From Nereocystis luetkeana (lineage: Eukaryota > Sar > Phaeophyceae > Laminariales > Laminariaceae), in contig JARUPZ010000020.1 in NCBI GenBank assembly GCA_031213475.1, positions 9,971,562-10,035,561 of the forward strand: DNA of 64,000 bases, in the 5' to 3' direction. Under the pieces are notes generated by a model. It was given only the letters and a program-made list of their open reading frames with translations. It had not been told where the DNA came from and ran no database searches. The stretch's first letter is position 1. Every line of letters begins with the position of its first letter. A program made the position numbers and the translations under genes. Below are positions 1-11,579 of this stretch, piece by piece.

Positions 1-190
1 ACTCAAGTCCAAACACCCTACAACCCCACCTCTCAACCTCCGTCTCCTGCTCCCTACAATACGGATGCGACACTTGTCTTCCGTCGCGGCTCCATATTGC
101 CGCGACATGGACTACATCTCGCAAAGCAGCAGGGTGCAGTGGGCAGTGGGCAGTATCGGCTGGGTCAGCGTCAGAAATCAAGCCAGTTCG

Positions 191-753
191 TGTTACAGCT
201 GCCTCTTCCTGTGTGCCGCTATCGGCTCGGTCTCACCTCGATAGCCAGCTGTTGTCGTTCGTTGAGAGAGTCCTCATGGGGATTTCCTCCGTACCTCGCT
301 CCTAAATCCTCTCAGGCCACGGGGTGGCCAGACCCCACGAGAGTTGAGTGTTGGTATTGCTCAGCGAATGCGACGTGGGATTAACTGACATGCACGTTAT
401 GGGCAACTGACATGAATGTGGTGGGCAAGACTCATGCACGGTGTGTGAACAGGATATGGTTTGACTTGTTTCTTTCGTTCTTTGGTGGGATTGACTAACC
501 CCAGGTAGGGCCAGAGAGCACCCGCATCGACCATTACAGCCGATACGGGGTTTCCATGACCCAGACAATGGCCTCCCCCGCCGGGGACACTCCATTGTAT
601 ACCTACATCGATATGACAGCGAGCCATCCTACGGCTTTATCGCTGCCTTACACGATGCACCCTCCGTGCGTCACTGGTCAGGTCAGTCAACGTACATCAC
701 AGAATACCCTGTCGCCCACCTGGGCGACTCCTGAAGCCCGTAGCGCTGCAACA
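191..753 (-). repeat. 3' LTR of the LARD-like element
   Basis: It is 563 bp and near-identical to 7770-8332. On the minus strand it is preceded by a G-rich polypurine tract, the primer site for plus-strand DNA synthesis. The ends are TGTT and AACA. The few differences from the partner LTR imply a fairly recent insertion. Confidence 0.8.
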
Positions 754-765
754 CCCCCCCTGCCC
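754..765 (-). promoter_or_regulatory. Polypurine tract of the LARD-like element
   Basis: The minus strand reads GGGCAGGGGGGG immediately upstream of the LTR start. Its position and composition fit a PPT and are what orients this ORF-less element. Confidence 0.6.
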
Positions 766-1814
766 GACGCATAACTATCGTCGGTGCACAGCGGGTATCC
801 CGGCCACTACCCGGTAACAGCGTGGGCAACTCCTCCTCCATATCCCCGACGAACCGGCTGCCGCGTCCTTCCTTATCCGTTCGACGATTAACGAGCTTCG
901 GCCACGTACGGACATCCCCGATGCTCGTGACGCGGCTCCTACGCCTTCCGCTTCTCCTTTTGACGGTCACTGCTGCTGTTTCGGCTTCTGCGGCGGCTGC
1001 AGTTGCCGCTGCTGCTGACGACACAGTTGCTGCGCCTGATGCTGTTCCACCTCTTCCTCCTTCTCCTGCTGGGCCGGCTGTTTACGCTCCCTCCACGGCG
1101 GCGGAGGTGGTGGACCTGATTGCCCCCCCGTCCTGCGGGTTCCCGTTGCCGTGCTCGGTTGCTGCTACTGCGGTTGCGCTCCTGCGTGGCACTCCTGCTA
1201 CGGCGGTGGTGGCTGCTACGGCGGTCACGACTGCGACAGCGGCTCCGTGCATCTAACTTGAAAATGGTACGATGCTTTAGCATCCTTTGCCGCTTATGTA
1301 ACGGGGTACACACAAACCTACCCGACCCCTGATCCGGCGTCCTCTCATAGACGCTTGATAGCTCAGACAGGGCTGTTCGACGGAAGTGATTCGCTACCCC
1401 CCGGTCCAATGCTCGTGCGCCCGATTCGCGTGGATGACTTCCCTTCCGCGTTTGCTGGCCGCCTCCTTGATCAAGACCCTGTTATCCCCCCAGCGTCTGC
1501 TCACCCGAGGAACTCCTCTGAGTTGCCGCGTCGTCCCGCGCTCTTCTGGGGCTCTTTTCCCCCTGCTGTCTCGTGAGTATCCCTCTCAGCCTCCAGAACA
1601 TCTGCTGCCTCTCCACCACGAAATTGGACGAATTCGAGCCTCATGTGGTTCGGCCGCTCATGGAAGATCTTGAGTTTGGCTGCCAATACCCCAAGACCAG
1701 CTGTGCAATCGAGGATTTCGTCGAAACTCATCTTTGCAAGCTCTGTGTGAAACTTCGCTCAGGAATGTTTGGTGCACCCCTAGTGTGGTCTTTTGGAGAT
1801 ACTGACGTTTGACT
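766..1814. other. LARD interior, no secure gene
   Basis: Several overlapping open frames exist on both strands (for example 822-1256 plus and 939-1409 minus). They are low-complexity Ala/Pro-, Arg/Ser- or Gln-rich frames, and no frame shows a recognisable domain. A minus-strand frame at about 960-1120 is Gln- and Pro-rich and could be the remains of a Gag C-terminus, but no zinc knuckle is visible to support this. Confidence 0.4.
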
Positions 1815-2275
1815 CCAAGAAAGTAAGTCGTTTGAAGGTTCAGACGTTCACGCCACCCCCTCAAGTACTGACGTGACTCCGAGTAAGCAGATCGTTTGAG
1901 GGCACTGACATTCACGCCACGTTTGAAGGTATTGACGTGATTCCGAGTATGTAAGTCGTTTGAAGGCACTGACGTTCACCCCACGTTTGAAGGTACAGAC
2001 ATGACTCCGAGTAAGTAAGTCGTTTGAAGGCACTGACGTTCACGCCACGTTTGAAGGTACAGACATGACTCCGAGTAAGTAAGTCGTTTGAAGGCACTGA
2101 CGTTCACGCCACGTTTGAAGGTACAGACATGACTCCGAGTAAGTAAGTCGTTTGAGGGCACTGACATTCACGCCACCTTCACTGACGTGCCTCCGAGTAA
2201 GTAAGTCGTTTGAAGGCACTGACGTTCACGCCACGTTTGAAGGTACTGACATTCACGCCACCTTCACGCCACCCC
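1815..2275. repeat. 64-bp tandem satellite
   Basis: About seven head-to-tail units contain GTAAGTCGTTTGAAGG, then ACTGACGTTCACGCCAC, then a second TTTGAAGGTA and ACTCCGAGTAA. Three consecutive units are almost identical with a 64-bp period (starts near 1953, 2017 and 2081). The flanking units carry deletions. The small ORFs here simply repeat the unit and are not genes. Confidence 0.85.
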
Positions 2276-3562
2276 CCCAGCCCGAACAGTGTCCACTGGT
2301 GAGACCCTTTCGTGCTAAAACTAATTCACGAGTCCTCAAACGTCATTCATCCACCACCACTTCAAGATCGTACCCCTTGTATAACGGTTTCGTGAAAGTG
2401 GTTGTAGAAAGGTGGTGGCAAACACCCCCCCAGCACGGAAACTACCTACTGCATATTGGCATCCCAATCCCACCTTTCGCTTCGTGTCTCCAACACTGGG
2501 CCACTAATCTTGGAGAGTCAAATAGGAAGGTATCCTGCTCGGTTACACCATACCTACATCATGTTTTCCAGCATTAGTCATGCAGTTTAGAATTCCTACT
2601 AACGTTCTTCTCCGATCAGGCGGATCGCCCGATGCTTGGGAGACGGACGACACAACAGGTGCGTGGTACGCTCAACCACTTCACGATCGCGTTCGCAAAT
2701 GAAGGGAACCTTTAGTTTGGGCATTGGGCATATGTGGCCTCGCCTTTATAGAACTGCCCTCCCCATGCGGGGACGAAGCACTTGAAAATTAGGGTCAACC
2801 TTATGTGCATGTACAGCAGTGCAGTACTCAAACGGTGAAGATGCCCAATCGTCATTGGGAACCATGTCAAATACTTGAACAAAGTCAAGCTCGTTTGATT
2901 CTCCGTTCACTGCGTCAGCGACTAAGACGGCGCGGGAGTATGCGCGCTGGGGAGGGGCTTTGTTTTCCTATCGGAAACTACCAGGTTTTCTCTCCTCAGT
3001 TTGATTTGCATTGTGTATCTCGTATCCACTGCTTAGGATGCATGTATTTGCTCTGGAAGAGCAGACACCCTTGCTACAGGCAAAGCGCTCCGGATAGAGG
3101 CCAGCGCTCCGAGGTCCTTTCAGTACGAATGTAAAACAAACGCCTGTTTTCACGGTTTTCAAATATTCGTGCATGATACTATCAAGTAACTGTTCACGCA
3201 TCCCCCAGTATTCGGGCGCTGTGATCACGGGATTGCAACTATTTATGTGTGTGATCCCCGATTCTGTGACACAAACTGCTGTGTCGACATCCTGGTAGTC
3301 GATAATCTAGTGCCGGGTGGTTTGTAACTACCTGTACTAATATGCCCGGTGCCACTAGGTTGATAGGTTTTATTTATTCGTTGGTGTCGCACTGCTATCT
3401 CTCTCTGCTCTTGGACGGAATGCGTGCGTCGTGCCTGCCGTATCCAGTGTGATGTGATACCAGCTCGGTATGCTGAATGAAGATAATATACATACTTTAC
3501 AGCAGTCGGGATGAATAAGGTAATGCGGCCGTATGTGTTCGACTCGTACTCTGCACGTATTG
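2276..3562. other. LARD interior, no feature recognised
   Basis: No long ORF, no tandem structure and no similarity to other parts of the window were seen. The region ends where a LINE 3' UTR fragment begins. Confidence 0.4.
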
Positions 3563-3690
3563 TGTATGTGTTCTTCGCCTTAAACCATTCTTTCTACCCG
3601 TCGACATCCAGCACAACCAGTGTCCGTGCCCTTTATTTGATCCTAGAGAGAGATTTTTCCTGTGGTCACAAACTACACCACAGTCATCAC
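3563..3690 (-). repeat. Diverged RTE LINE 3'-end fragment
   Basis: It matches the last bases of the window's RTE LINE 3' UTR in reverse: GTGTTCTTC, then TTAAACC, then CTACCCGTCGACATCCAGC and the following 80 bp. It is more diverged than the copies at 46 kb and 53 kb, so it is an old insertion. Confidence 0.65.
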
Positions 3691-4199
3691 AATATACGTG
3701 GATTTATCGAAAGTTCCATGTTTGCCAGCCGACAATGCACGTTGTTGTCCAGGGGTTCATCGTTCTAAAGGGTGGTTTTGTACGCCCAAACAGCGTAAGG
3801 CTCGACATTGTTAGTTTCCGTTATCAGTTAACCGAGCAAACGGTCCACGAGAGCATGCGTGTATTAGTACGTACGGGACCTATGGCTTGTATCGACACCT
3901 GTCGGTTGCATTTGGTTTTGAAGACATTATGTGGTCAATCGCATGCAGGCATTTATTAACGAACATGCATGTGTGTGCGATCATGAAAAACGAGCGAACA
4001 TACGAGCACAAGCAACAGGCAAACGGAGCACGAGCAACGAGTATGCCTGCATGCATTGACCAGACAAGTATCTTCAAAGCCTCACGAAACAACAGGCAGA
4101 GCACCATCGGCAGCGTGAATACATAACCGCATATCACACAAATCACCGTCCTACAAGGCAGGCAACACCGAAAACATGTGGATGTATGCATATAACGAG

Positions 4200-4491
4200 T
4201 ATCCCGTAACATAGCATGCAAGATGGAACGTGGGATTATAGAAAGAACACGATCACCTCATATCACAGTTTTGCAAACATTCCCATCGCCTGGGTTGTCC
4301 GTTCTTATTTCTTATAATTGACGGACTAATTATGTGCGCGGAAGCTAGAACATACTGGTAGTATGCAAAATAGAACTTGGGATTATACAAAGAGCATGAT
4401 CACCTCATATCACAGTTTTGCAAACATTCCCATCGCCTGGGTTGTCCGTTCTTCTTTCTTATAATTGACGGACTAATTATGTGCGCGAAAG
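4200..4491. repeat. Tandem duplication of about 146 bp
   Basis: Two adjacent units (about 4200-4345 and 4346-4491) share a block of about 115 bp from GGGATTATA to GTGCGCG with only a few substitutions. The second copy is followed by unique sequence. No coding potential is preserved. Confidence 0.75.
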
Positions 4492-5514
4492 CTAATGAGT
4501 ATGGTTGTTCCCTATGGCCACGTACCGGGTCAAAAGACCAGGGAAAGCCAGTGAAATGCCAACGTACCGGGTGAGGAGACCCGAACGGGTGAAACAAGTG
4601 CAATTCCAGGGTATCGGGTACTTGGAGATCATAACAACCCGCTATGACTCTCGTGGTGTGCCCTCAGTTGTTTCAACATAGCTTTCATCTACCCCCGAAT
4701 GGTAACATGCCGTACACTGCACAGCTGAACGGCTTCCCAACAACATTACTTTGCTCCGGTAGTAGGGGACACTCATCCCGTACGTGTGTAGGGATGTGTG
4801 GGGCCAAAGTTAAACGTCTCCACGCTTGTGAAAGCAAGAGGAGCGATGGACCCAAGGATCTAGAGAGCTTTTGCCGTGCGACCTTCAGTCCCATGAACGG
4901 TTATATTGATAGTTATTAATAGTGGTATGAATACTGCTGTATATACTGTGGATACATCCTCCACGTATGATATGTGGCCTTCGACTAAAACTCGTCATTT
5001 CTACCCAGCTTCATCACCGTAGTATGCCCCGTATGAATCCCAGATACCTGGTACTCGTGTGCATACATACGGTGTGTGTGATACATCCTGATATATACCT
5101 GGTATGTCGCTTTTCAACGCGTTATCATGACTCGAAAAGATGGGAAGAGAGATGTACGAAATGGTCCCTAAGGATTTTGCCATACGGCCTACCAGGTACC
5201 AGGTACCTGGTACAGTTTTACGGGAGTGTGTAGTATTATATATAGCCCATAAACGCCCTTTATTGATGTTGTCAAAAGCATACATACTGCGAGCCACCCC
5301 CCCTGTATGCTTAACCGTGTATCAAGAGCTCACCCTGTTCGGGGTAGAAAAAATAAATAAAAAACTGCAGGTACAGAGTAGAGCAGTAGTAGTAGGAGTA
5401 TGGTTTCCTATTTTTTTTCCACAGTACATGTACTATCGTTAATATTCATATTCTTAGTCGTGTACGCACGGTAATGCAACTCGTCGTATAATATACCCTG
5501 GTATACCATCTTCT
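4492..5514. other. LARD interior with clustered TACCWGGTA motifs
   Basis: No gene was seen. The stretch holds five TACCTGGTA or TACCAGGTA units (5045, 5096 and a run of three sharing TA dinucleotides at 5190-5212), the densest cluster in the window. It also has short repeats of GTACCGGGT around 4520-4620. Confidence 0.4.
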
Positions 5515-5692
5515 CTGCTTCCCTGGTGTCCGCAGTGGTGGAGTGCGTATGCCTGTTTTTTGTTTTTTTTTGCCTCTGTTTTTACTTGAGGTATTTCTTC
5601 CACTCACTCCAGAGTTATTGGAGCCTGTCCTGCGACCACGGACTGCATTGAATTGTGAGTTAATGTGAGAACAACAACAACAACAACAACAA
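5515..5692 (+). mobile_element. Retroposon W, truncated copy with (AAC)n tail
   Basis: A non-coding element reads 5' to 3' on the plus strand and ends GTTAATGTGAGAAC followed by (AAC)n. Other copies lie at 28817-29117 (minus) and 42819-43329 (plus, interrupted). The simple-repeat tail and 5' truncation are typical of target-primed retroposons. It faces the tail of a retroposon Z copy about 45 bp away. Confidence 0.6.
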
Positions 5693-5737
5693 CTTCTCAT
5701 ATTTTTGAGCATCGTGTGAAACTGCGTACCAGGTAGT

Positions 5738-6692
5738 GTTGTTGTTGTTGTTGTTCTCTCATTAACTCTCTGACGAAGGAGTCCGTGGTCACACAAAGGT
5801 GCTGGAGCCCTAGGAAGATCCGAAAAACGAAAAAAATCGAAAATTTGGCTGCCTCAAAATACACGAGACGGAAAAAGCGCACACAAGATAAAACCAATGT
5901 GCAAAACTGAACTAACATGGCCGCGGGTATATCCTCTCAACTATAATATAGAAGAGTACCCCCGTTCCCACCACTAACCAACTCGTGGCTGCTGACTACA
6001 GCGGATGCTGTCTGAAGTGCCGCCTGCACCGTACGAAACGCACGGTAGTCGTGAAAACGAAAGAGGAACACACCTGCCTGCTATCTGGAGTGCTGTCAGA
6101 GTGAAGACTCGCGGATATGCAGTGAAAAAAGGAGCAATCGAACCTTACTGCCACACGAATATCAACGATCGCCATCTCTTCCTGGACTGTCTGACACAAA
6201 AAGGTGCAGCACAGTTATGATACCACGTCCCTGATAATTGCGTAGGTTATTCCCCATGAAGGGTGTACAACTCGTTAAACTACAAAAACCAGTGACGAGT
6301 ACCGGTAGATACTATTCTGCCTCGTGAAAAACAAAACCAGGAAAAAACAAACTATGACTGCTTCTCTCGTGATGATAGTATGCGCGCAAATCATGGGTCT
6401 CCATGCACCGTCTTCCTGCCGCTCTTCATGGCCGCATCATCGCCTTGGCCCAATCCACCCGCTCCTTTGCGCGTGCACTCGTTGCCATTCCCTTCCAGTC
6501 GTTTCCCTTTCTTCGTCATCCTGAAAAACAAAATGCTCCTCGCACTTGCGGTTCTGATCTGGGAAATAAAAATTCTCGCGCAGGGGGAGGTCAATCCGTC
6601 TCTTCCCCGCACGTCGACGCTCAGTCTCCCTCCTCCCTCGTCGTCGAATCCAGCCTCCTACCGGCGCAATAGACTGTGCCGTAGTGTGGAGT
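5738..6692 (-). mobile_element. Retroposon Z, long copy with (AAC)n tail
   Basis: This element of about 950 bp appears three times: here, at 49535-50497 (inverted) and at 62309-62990 (cut by a copia LTR). On its sense strand it ends GTTAATGTGAGAAC plus (AAC)n. An open frame near its 5' end (6437-6799 minus) is kept almost unchanged in the 49.4-49.8 kb copy, but it is Arg-rich and shows no domain. I do not call it a gene. It could be a non-autonomous LINE derivative. Confidence 0.65.
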
Positions 6693-7470
6693 GTGTATAG
6701 ACTACTGATGGAATTGTAGACGGGGATACGGCTTTTCTGTGTAATTTTCAAGTTGAGGCGCCTTTGCTCCAGGCAGCTATTACTCAGTGCTCGGGGCATG
6801 GTAGGTTATCGGTTCCTGCGTACAACTTCAAACTTAGAACCATCTACGGAAAGCGCTCCTCCCGCAACGATATTCAAAGGTACTCCCTGTTTCGATACCA
6901 GCAGCGAGGTATACTTCAACAAACAGCAGTTACATGTGACATGTGACCACGAAAATACTGCTGTCGCTCAGGTTGGGCTGATTATTAGAGTCGTACGCAT
7001 ACGTATTGCCATGGTAGTCTAAATGAATACAGCCGACACCCCCCATTTTTTTTCTCGAGGAGTACCGCACAGCAAGAAAAAAAACCGGCCGCACCAAAAA
7101 ACACAGACGAGATGTGCGGGGCCGAAAACAAAAACAATCGAGAGTGACGCCTGAGGCGGAGAACGGCCGCAAAAAAACGAGAGTTACACCTGAGGCGAAG
7201 GCCGGCCGCAAACAATCGTCAAGGCGTGCGCGGGAACAAAAAACAAATCGAGGGTCAGGACGGAGAGATTTGTGGCCTTCTTCTTTTTTTGGTGCTGCCT
7301 TATCGCGAGTATGCGATGATGGTGGCTACCTGCCGTGACTACTGTTTCCTGATACGTTATGCATGGTCACTGCTATAAACAGCAGTAGTGCTACCCGAAT
7401 ATATGTACTCTATCGTAGTTTCTATTAATACGTGTATCCCTCGCCGCTGGTACCCATCAGACTCCATCAT
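6693..7470. other. LARD interior, short imperfect repeats
   Basis: At 7110-7250 a unit of about 40 bp containing CGCCTGAGGCG and CGGCCGCAAA is repeated two to three times imperfectly. No gene was seen. Confidence 0.4.
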
Positions 7471-7690
7471 CCCGGACAGAACTCGGGGCTCGATACTTGG
7501 CCACCCATCATAATCCATCCCGGAAAAGCTCGGGCAGAGACACTGATCCCACCCAGGGAAAACTCGGGCCCCGATGTTTGGGCCTCATTCCGCCCAGGAG
7601 GACTCTCGGGCCCAGTTATTCGGGCCCTCGTTCCGCCCGGGAGAAAACTCGGGCCCATGTGCTCGGGGCCGAACAAATTCCCTGGGTACC
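7471..7690. repeat. CTCGGGCCC minisatellite inside the 5' LTR junction
   Basis: At least four imperfect units of 35-45 bp carry AAAACTCGGGCCC and a following CCGCCC segment (about 7480, 7550, 7600 and 7640). It lies just inside the right-hand LTR, in the position of the element's leader. Confidence 0.6.
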
Positions 7691-7769
7691 GATCTCTCGT
7701 GTCCCCGCCAGAGCTCATGACCTTGCGCTCCAATCTCCCCCTCTCTCTGTCATCGGCCTGGGTTCATCA

Positions 7770-8332
7770 TGTTACAGCTGCCTCCTCCTGTGTGCCGCTA
7801 TCGGCTCGGTCTCACCTCGATAGCCAGCTGTTGTCGTTCGTTGAGAGAGTCCTCATGGGGATTTCCTCCGTACCTCGCTCCTAAATCCTCTCAGGCCACG
7901 GGGTGGCCAGACGCCACGAGAGTTGAGTGTTGGTATTGCTCAGCGAATGCGACGTGATATTAACTGACATGCACGTTATGGGCAACTGACATGAACGTGG
8001 TGGGCAAGACTCATGCACGGTGTGTGAACAGGATATGGTTTGACTTGTTTCTTTCGTTCTTTGGTGGGATTGACTAACCCCAGGTAGGGCCAGAGAGCAC
8101 CCGCATCGACCATTACAGCCGATACGGGGTTTCCATGACCCAGACAATGGCCTCCCCCGCCGGGGACACTCCATTGTATACCTACATCGATATGACAGCG
8201 AGCCATCCTACGGCTTTATCGCTGCCTTACACGATGCACCCTCCGCGCGTCACTGGTCAGGTCAGTCAACGTACATCACAGAATACCCTGTCGCCCACCT
8301 GGGCGACTCCTGAAGCCCGTAGCGCTGCAACA
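7770..8332 (-). repeat. 5' LTR of the LARD-like element
   Basis: It is 563 bp and near-identical to 191-753, followed by the TTCG target duplication at 8333-8336. As the 5' LTR of a minus-strand element it would contain the promoter, but I cannot point to a specific TATA or start site. Confidence 0.8.
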
Positions 8333-8336
8333 TTCG

Positions 8337-8671
8337 TGCCAGAAACCGAGGTTACTCGTTAGATAACGAATCGCATCATTATGCACTACCAGGTATGTCT
8401 ACGAGTAGAATCATGCCATCAACCCCCCCCTCATGATTTCACTCAAAACAATGGTGACAAGACAACGTCAGTACCGATTTCTATTCATAGTTGGTCTTCC
8501 TCATATTCAAGTGGGTAATTGGCAACGCAGGTACGTCCGTTTTGCCATTACAACTCGCGGCCTGGGTAGACACAGCAGTATGGAATCAGGTATCAGACGT
8601 GGTACGGTTTCCTCATACCCTCTGGTTAATATACGGGCACGTATACAGCAGCTGCGGTGGAAATGCTTCAG
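8337..8671. other. Unassigned sequence
   Basis: There is no gene or repeat copy found elsewhere in the window. A TACCAGGTA lies at 8387 and a doubled one at 8684-8699 just beyond. Confidence 0.3.
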
Positions 8672-9523
8672 TCATAAAAGACATACCAGGTACCAGGTAC
8701 ACCACACCTTCCGCAATATTGCACACTTCATTTGAGAACATATCAGGCAAACACAAAGAAAGCACAGGAAAGGACAAACAAAAAAGATCCAGTCCACCAA
8801 AACTAAAAGTGGGCGACACTGGAAAAATATTACATGCCTGTTTCCCAGGGTCGAACGGGAAATCTCGCTTGCCGCTGCTGCTGCCGCTGCTAGTCCCCGC
8901 CCCCTCGTAATCCCCGTCTCCCCATCCGCCACCATACCCCCCCAAACCGAGTCAGATCCGTATTCCCAGCCACTCGGTGCCAGCCTCGCCCATATGAGTT
9001 TTCCCCGGTCGAAGGGGTACGTTGACCCCCCCTTCTGACCGGAGTTGCGCACGTCGGACACAGCAACACCAAGCTCCACCACCTCAGGCTCAGCATAACC
9101 AAGGCCCACCACCTCGGACACAGTAACACCAAGCTTCACCACCTCAGGCTCAGCGTAGCCAAGGCCCACCACCTCGGACACAGTAACACCAAGCTTCACG
9201 ACCTCAGGCTCAGCATCACCGAGCTCCGGCACTTCGGACACAGCAACACCAAGCTCCACCTCGGACACAGCAAGACCAAGCTCCACCACCGCAGGCACGG
9301 CAACACCAAGCTCCACCACCTCAGGCTTAGCATCACCGAGATCCACCACGTCGGACAAAGCAACACCAAGATCCACCTCGGACACAGAAATACCAAGCTC
9401 CACCACCTCGGACACGGCAACACCAAGCTCCACCTCGGGTTTAGCATCACCGAGCTCCACCATGTCGGACAAAGCAACACCAAGCTCCACCTCCTCAGGC
9501 TTAGCATCACCGAGATCCATCAC
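8672..9523 (-). repeat. Minisatellite encoding decapeptide repeats (open frame)
   Basis: From about 9540 down to 9045 the DNA is a 30/60-bp minisatellite. Its minus-strand frame is uninterrupted and encodes about 17 imperfect ten-residue units of the type E-V-V-E-L-G-V-A-V-S alternating with L-G-D-A-K-P-E-V. The frame runs on to 8672 through unrelated sequence with an Ala run and a hydrophobic end. Just upstream on the same strand lies a decayed Gag zinc knuckle, and the single unit PEVVDLGVA is read before the array in another frame. The array may therefore be an expansion inside a retrotransposon polyprotein. Whether any protein is made is unknown. Confidence 0.5.
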
Positions 9524-9559
9524 GTCGGAAAAAAAGCAACACCAAGGTCCACCACCTCA

Positions 9560-10420
9560 GGGTAATCCTGCTGCAGCACAGACGTTACACGCGGCTCTTC
9601 AGCATCACAGAGCTTGTTCGGTGGAGGCTCGCGTCGGCAACTCCACACCACATCGGTTGAGTAGCTCGTTGCCAAGCTCGTCGCTGTCGGCTCCACCCGT
9701 GGCTTCTGGGGCGCCGGCGTTCCAGCCTGCGGCGTACTGTAGTAGTTCGGCGCGTAGACGACAGCAGGCTGGGCAGTGATACACTGCCTGGCCATGCGAC
9801 CATGAAAGATGAAGTCGTCGCACACACTGTTGGGTGCACGGCAAATCACATACCTATGCCCTCGGGCGCCACACCGTGCTCACATGTAGGATCCGTACAT
9901 CGACGCTGCTGCAGGCGGAGGGGACTCAGGCTGATACCGCACGCGATCGGTGTTACCAGCCGCCCCAGTGCACCACTCCGAAGCAGCATGTGGCTGCTGC
10001 CGTTGCTGCTGCTGCTGCTGCTGATGATGATGATAACTCTGCCCCCCCCCCCAGCGTTGCTGCTGTTGAGGCTGAAGCTGTTGCTGCCCTCGGCCTCCAT
10101 ACTGCCGCCGATGATGCTGCTGCTGATAACTCCGGTCTCCACCCCAGCGTTGCTGCTGTTTCCCACCAAGGTGCTGCTGCTGAGGCCGGGGCTGTTGCTA
10201 CCCTCGGCATCCATACTGCCCCTGATGATGTTACTGCTGATAACTCTGGCCTCAACCCCAGCGGTGCTGCTGTTGCCCACCAAAGTCATACTGCTGGTAC
10301 TGCAACCGCGCGTCACCTCCATACCGTCGTTCCTGCTGCGCCTCCATACCAAGCAGCTCCTCCATTTGCGCCATACCACCACAGGTGCCCTACCACCAGT
10401 AGGTGCTCTACTCTAACACA
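9560..10420 (-). pseudogene. Decayed copia-type Gag with Gln-rich region and zinc knuckle
   Basis: One minus frame reads a Gln-, Gly- and Tyr-rich segment (about 10000-10370) interrupted by stops. It is followed at about 9840-9890 by C-G-A-R-G-H-R-Y-V-I-C, the second half of a CX2CX4HX4C zinc knuckle. The position where the first Cys is expected reads TGA. The Gln-rich block before the knuckle resembles the layout of the copia element at 29.5 kb. Long ORFs on the other strand are shadows of CTG/CAG runs. The assignment rests on the knuckle spacing only. Confidence 0.45.
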
Positions 10421-10540
10421 GTATAACCCTTCAGCGTCCTCCGGGCCCGGAGTCACGACATCGTGTTTGATCACAGGAGCTGTCGGACGCGTGCACGTGA
10501 TACACGCGTGGTCTACACCATGATGGTTGAGGAAGAGCAA

Positions 10541-10872
10541 ATAAAATACTAGTTACAATAAGCCAAACACAACACACACCAGGTGAGTCAATACCGTTCT
10601 GTCAGAGACCCCACAACATAAACCACACACAGGAGGTAAGCCGCACCAAGATTGTCACCGGCTGCACCACTCACATATAGACAGGCAGCATCATTATCAT
10701 CAAAGCCTGGGCCATATCATTAACATCAGCGACTGCTCCCGGAGGAGCAGCTCCATCCCTCCATCCACGAGGCACACTAAATAGTGCCCCGATACATACT
10801 ATGAAACCCATAAACATTATAAACCCCCAATATCCGCAGACCCGTATCAAGCTACCACATACCACAAACACT
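10541..10872. other. Unassigned sequence
   Basis: No gene was seen. An open frame crossing this stretch on the minus strand is only read-out from the neighbouring LINE fragment. Confidence 0.3.
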
Positions 10873-11490
10873 CGGAACTCCCTAAGGTCTTCGACTATGC
10901 ATCTATGCCAAGTCTTACACTGCCCGCCTGGTCTCGGGTTCTCCCCACCAGCTATCGTCCCGAACAGTACCCGACTGGGTAATCGCTCTTTGCTTTGCCG
11001 TGCCACGCCCCCCGCAAAGAAGAGCCGCCGTTTTCGAATGGTTGTTTCGATGCTCTCGCAACGTGTCATCTTGAGGGCCTTCGCGTACGAGAGGGTGGCG
11101 TGGTCAGTACGAAGTCGGCGCTGGAAGCCAATGACTCGCAACAGGACTTGGTGGTGAGCCGTTCGAAGCTTAGCAAAGTGTTCCGCTCTGAGGGTCCACG
11201 TCACACACCCGTACAGCAGGGTCTCAATCACCTCGGCCTTCAGCATTCGGACTTTGAGGCTAAGGGGGGCGGTCGTCCTATCATACAACTCCGGGCCGAA
11301 CCGTTTGAGGCATGCTCGCATGAGCCGGATCCGTCGGTCGATTTCGAGCGAGAGGTCAGCGTTTTCGTGGATAATGCCGCTTAGGCACAATAACTGGGTC
11401 GTCTGCTTATACCTCTGGCCTGTGCTGTTTCGATGACGAGCGGTGGTGCGAGGGTTGTCTGGTCTGGTGTTTGTAGAAGCATTGTCTCTG
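10873..11490 (-). pseudogene. RTE LINE fragment, RT C-terminal part
   Basis: The minus frame matches the LINE ORF of the other copies from the segment after YADD (around [14 protein letters not shown]) to LREFR. It is truncated at both ends, so it lacks the endonuclease, the catalytic YADD and the 3' UTR. It overlaps in content with the plus-strand copy that begins 90 bp away, so the pair is not a single twin-primed insertion. It shares a small indel near 11410 with the copy at 60.2 kb, which marks a subfamily. Confidence 0.8.
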
Positions 11491-11579
11491 CAACTGCTGT
11501 TGCTCTATACGTATTGTATTCATATATAGTGGTATGGGAGTTGTGCACAAGCTTTGATAACATGTATATATATATATTG

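Larger units (their letters stand above)
191..8332 (-). mobile_element. LTR retrotransposon without recognisable pol (LARD-like)
   Basis: Two direct repeats of 563 bp (191-753 and 7770-8332) differ at only a handful of positions. Both begin TGTT and end AACA, the usual inverted LTR ends. The 4 bp before the first (TTCG, 187-190) equal the 4 bp after the second (8333-8336), a target-site duplication. A purine tract on the minus strand (complement of 754-765) abuts the left LTR, so the element reads on the minus strand with its 5' LTR at right. No convincing primer-binding site was found. The 7-kb interior shows no protease, RT or integrase. It holds a satellite, LINE debris and (AAC)n retroposons. 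This is a large non-autonomous element whose size has been inflated by later insertions. Confidence 0.8.

Noticed and set aside
1848-2167. Three overlapping small ORFs as a tandem gene family
   Set aside because: They are the same frame of a 64-bp non-coding satellite.
9802-10523. Plus-strand ORFs of 204 and 229 codons
   Set aside because: Several overlapping frames are open together because of CTG and CCA runs. The minus frame carries the zinc-knuckle remnant.
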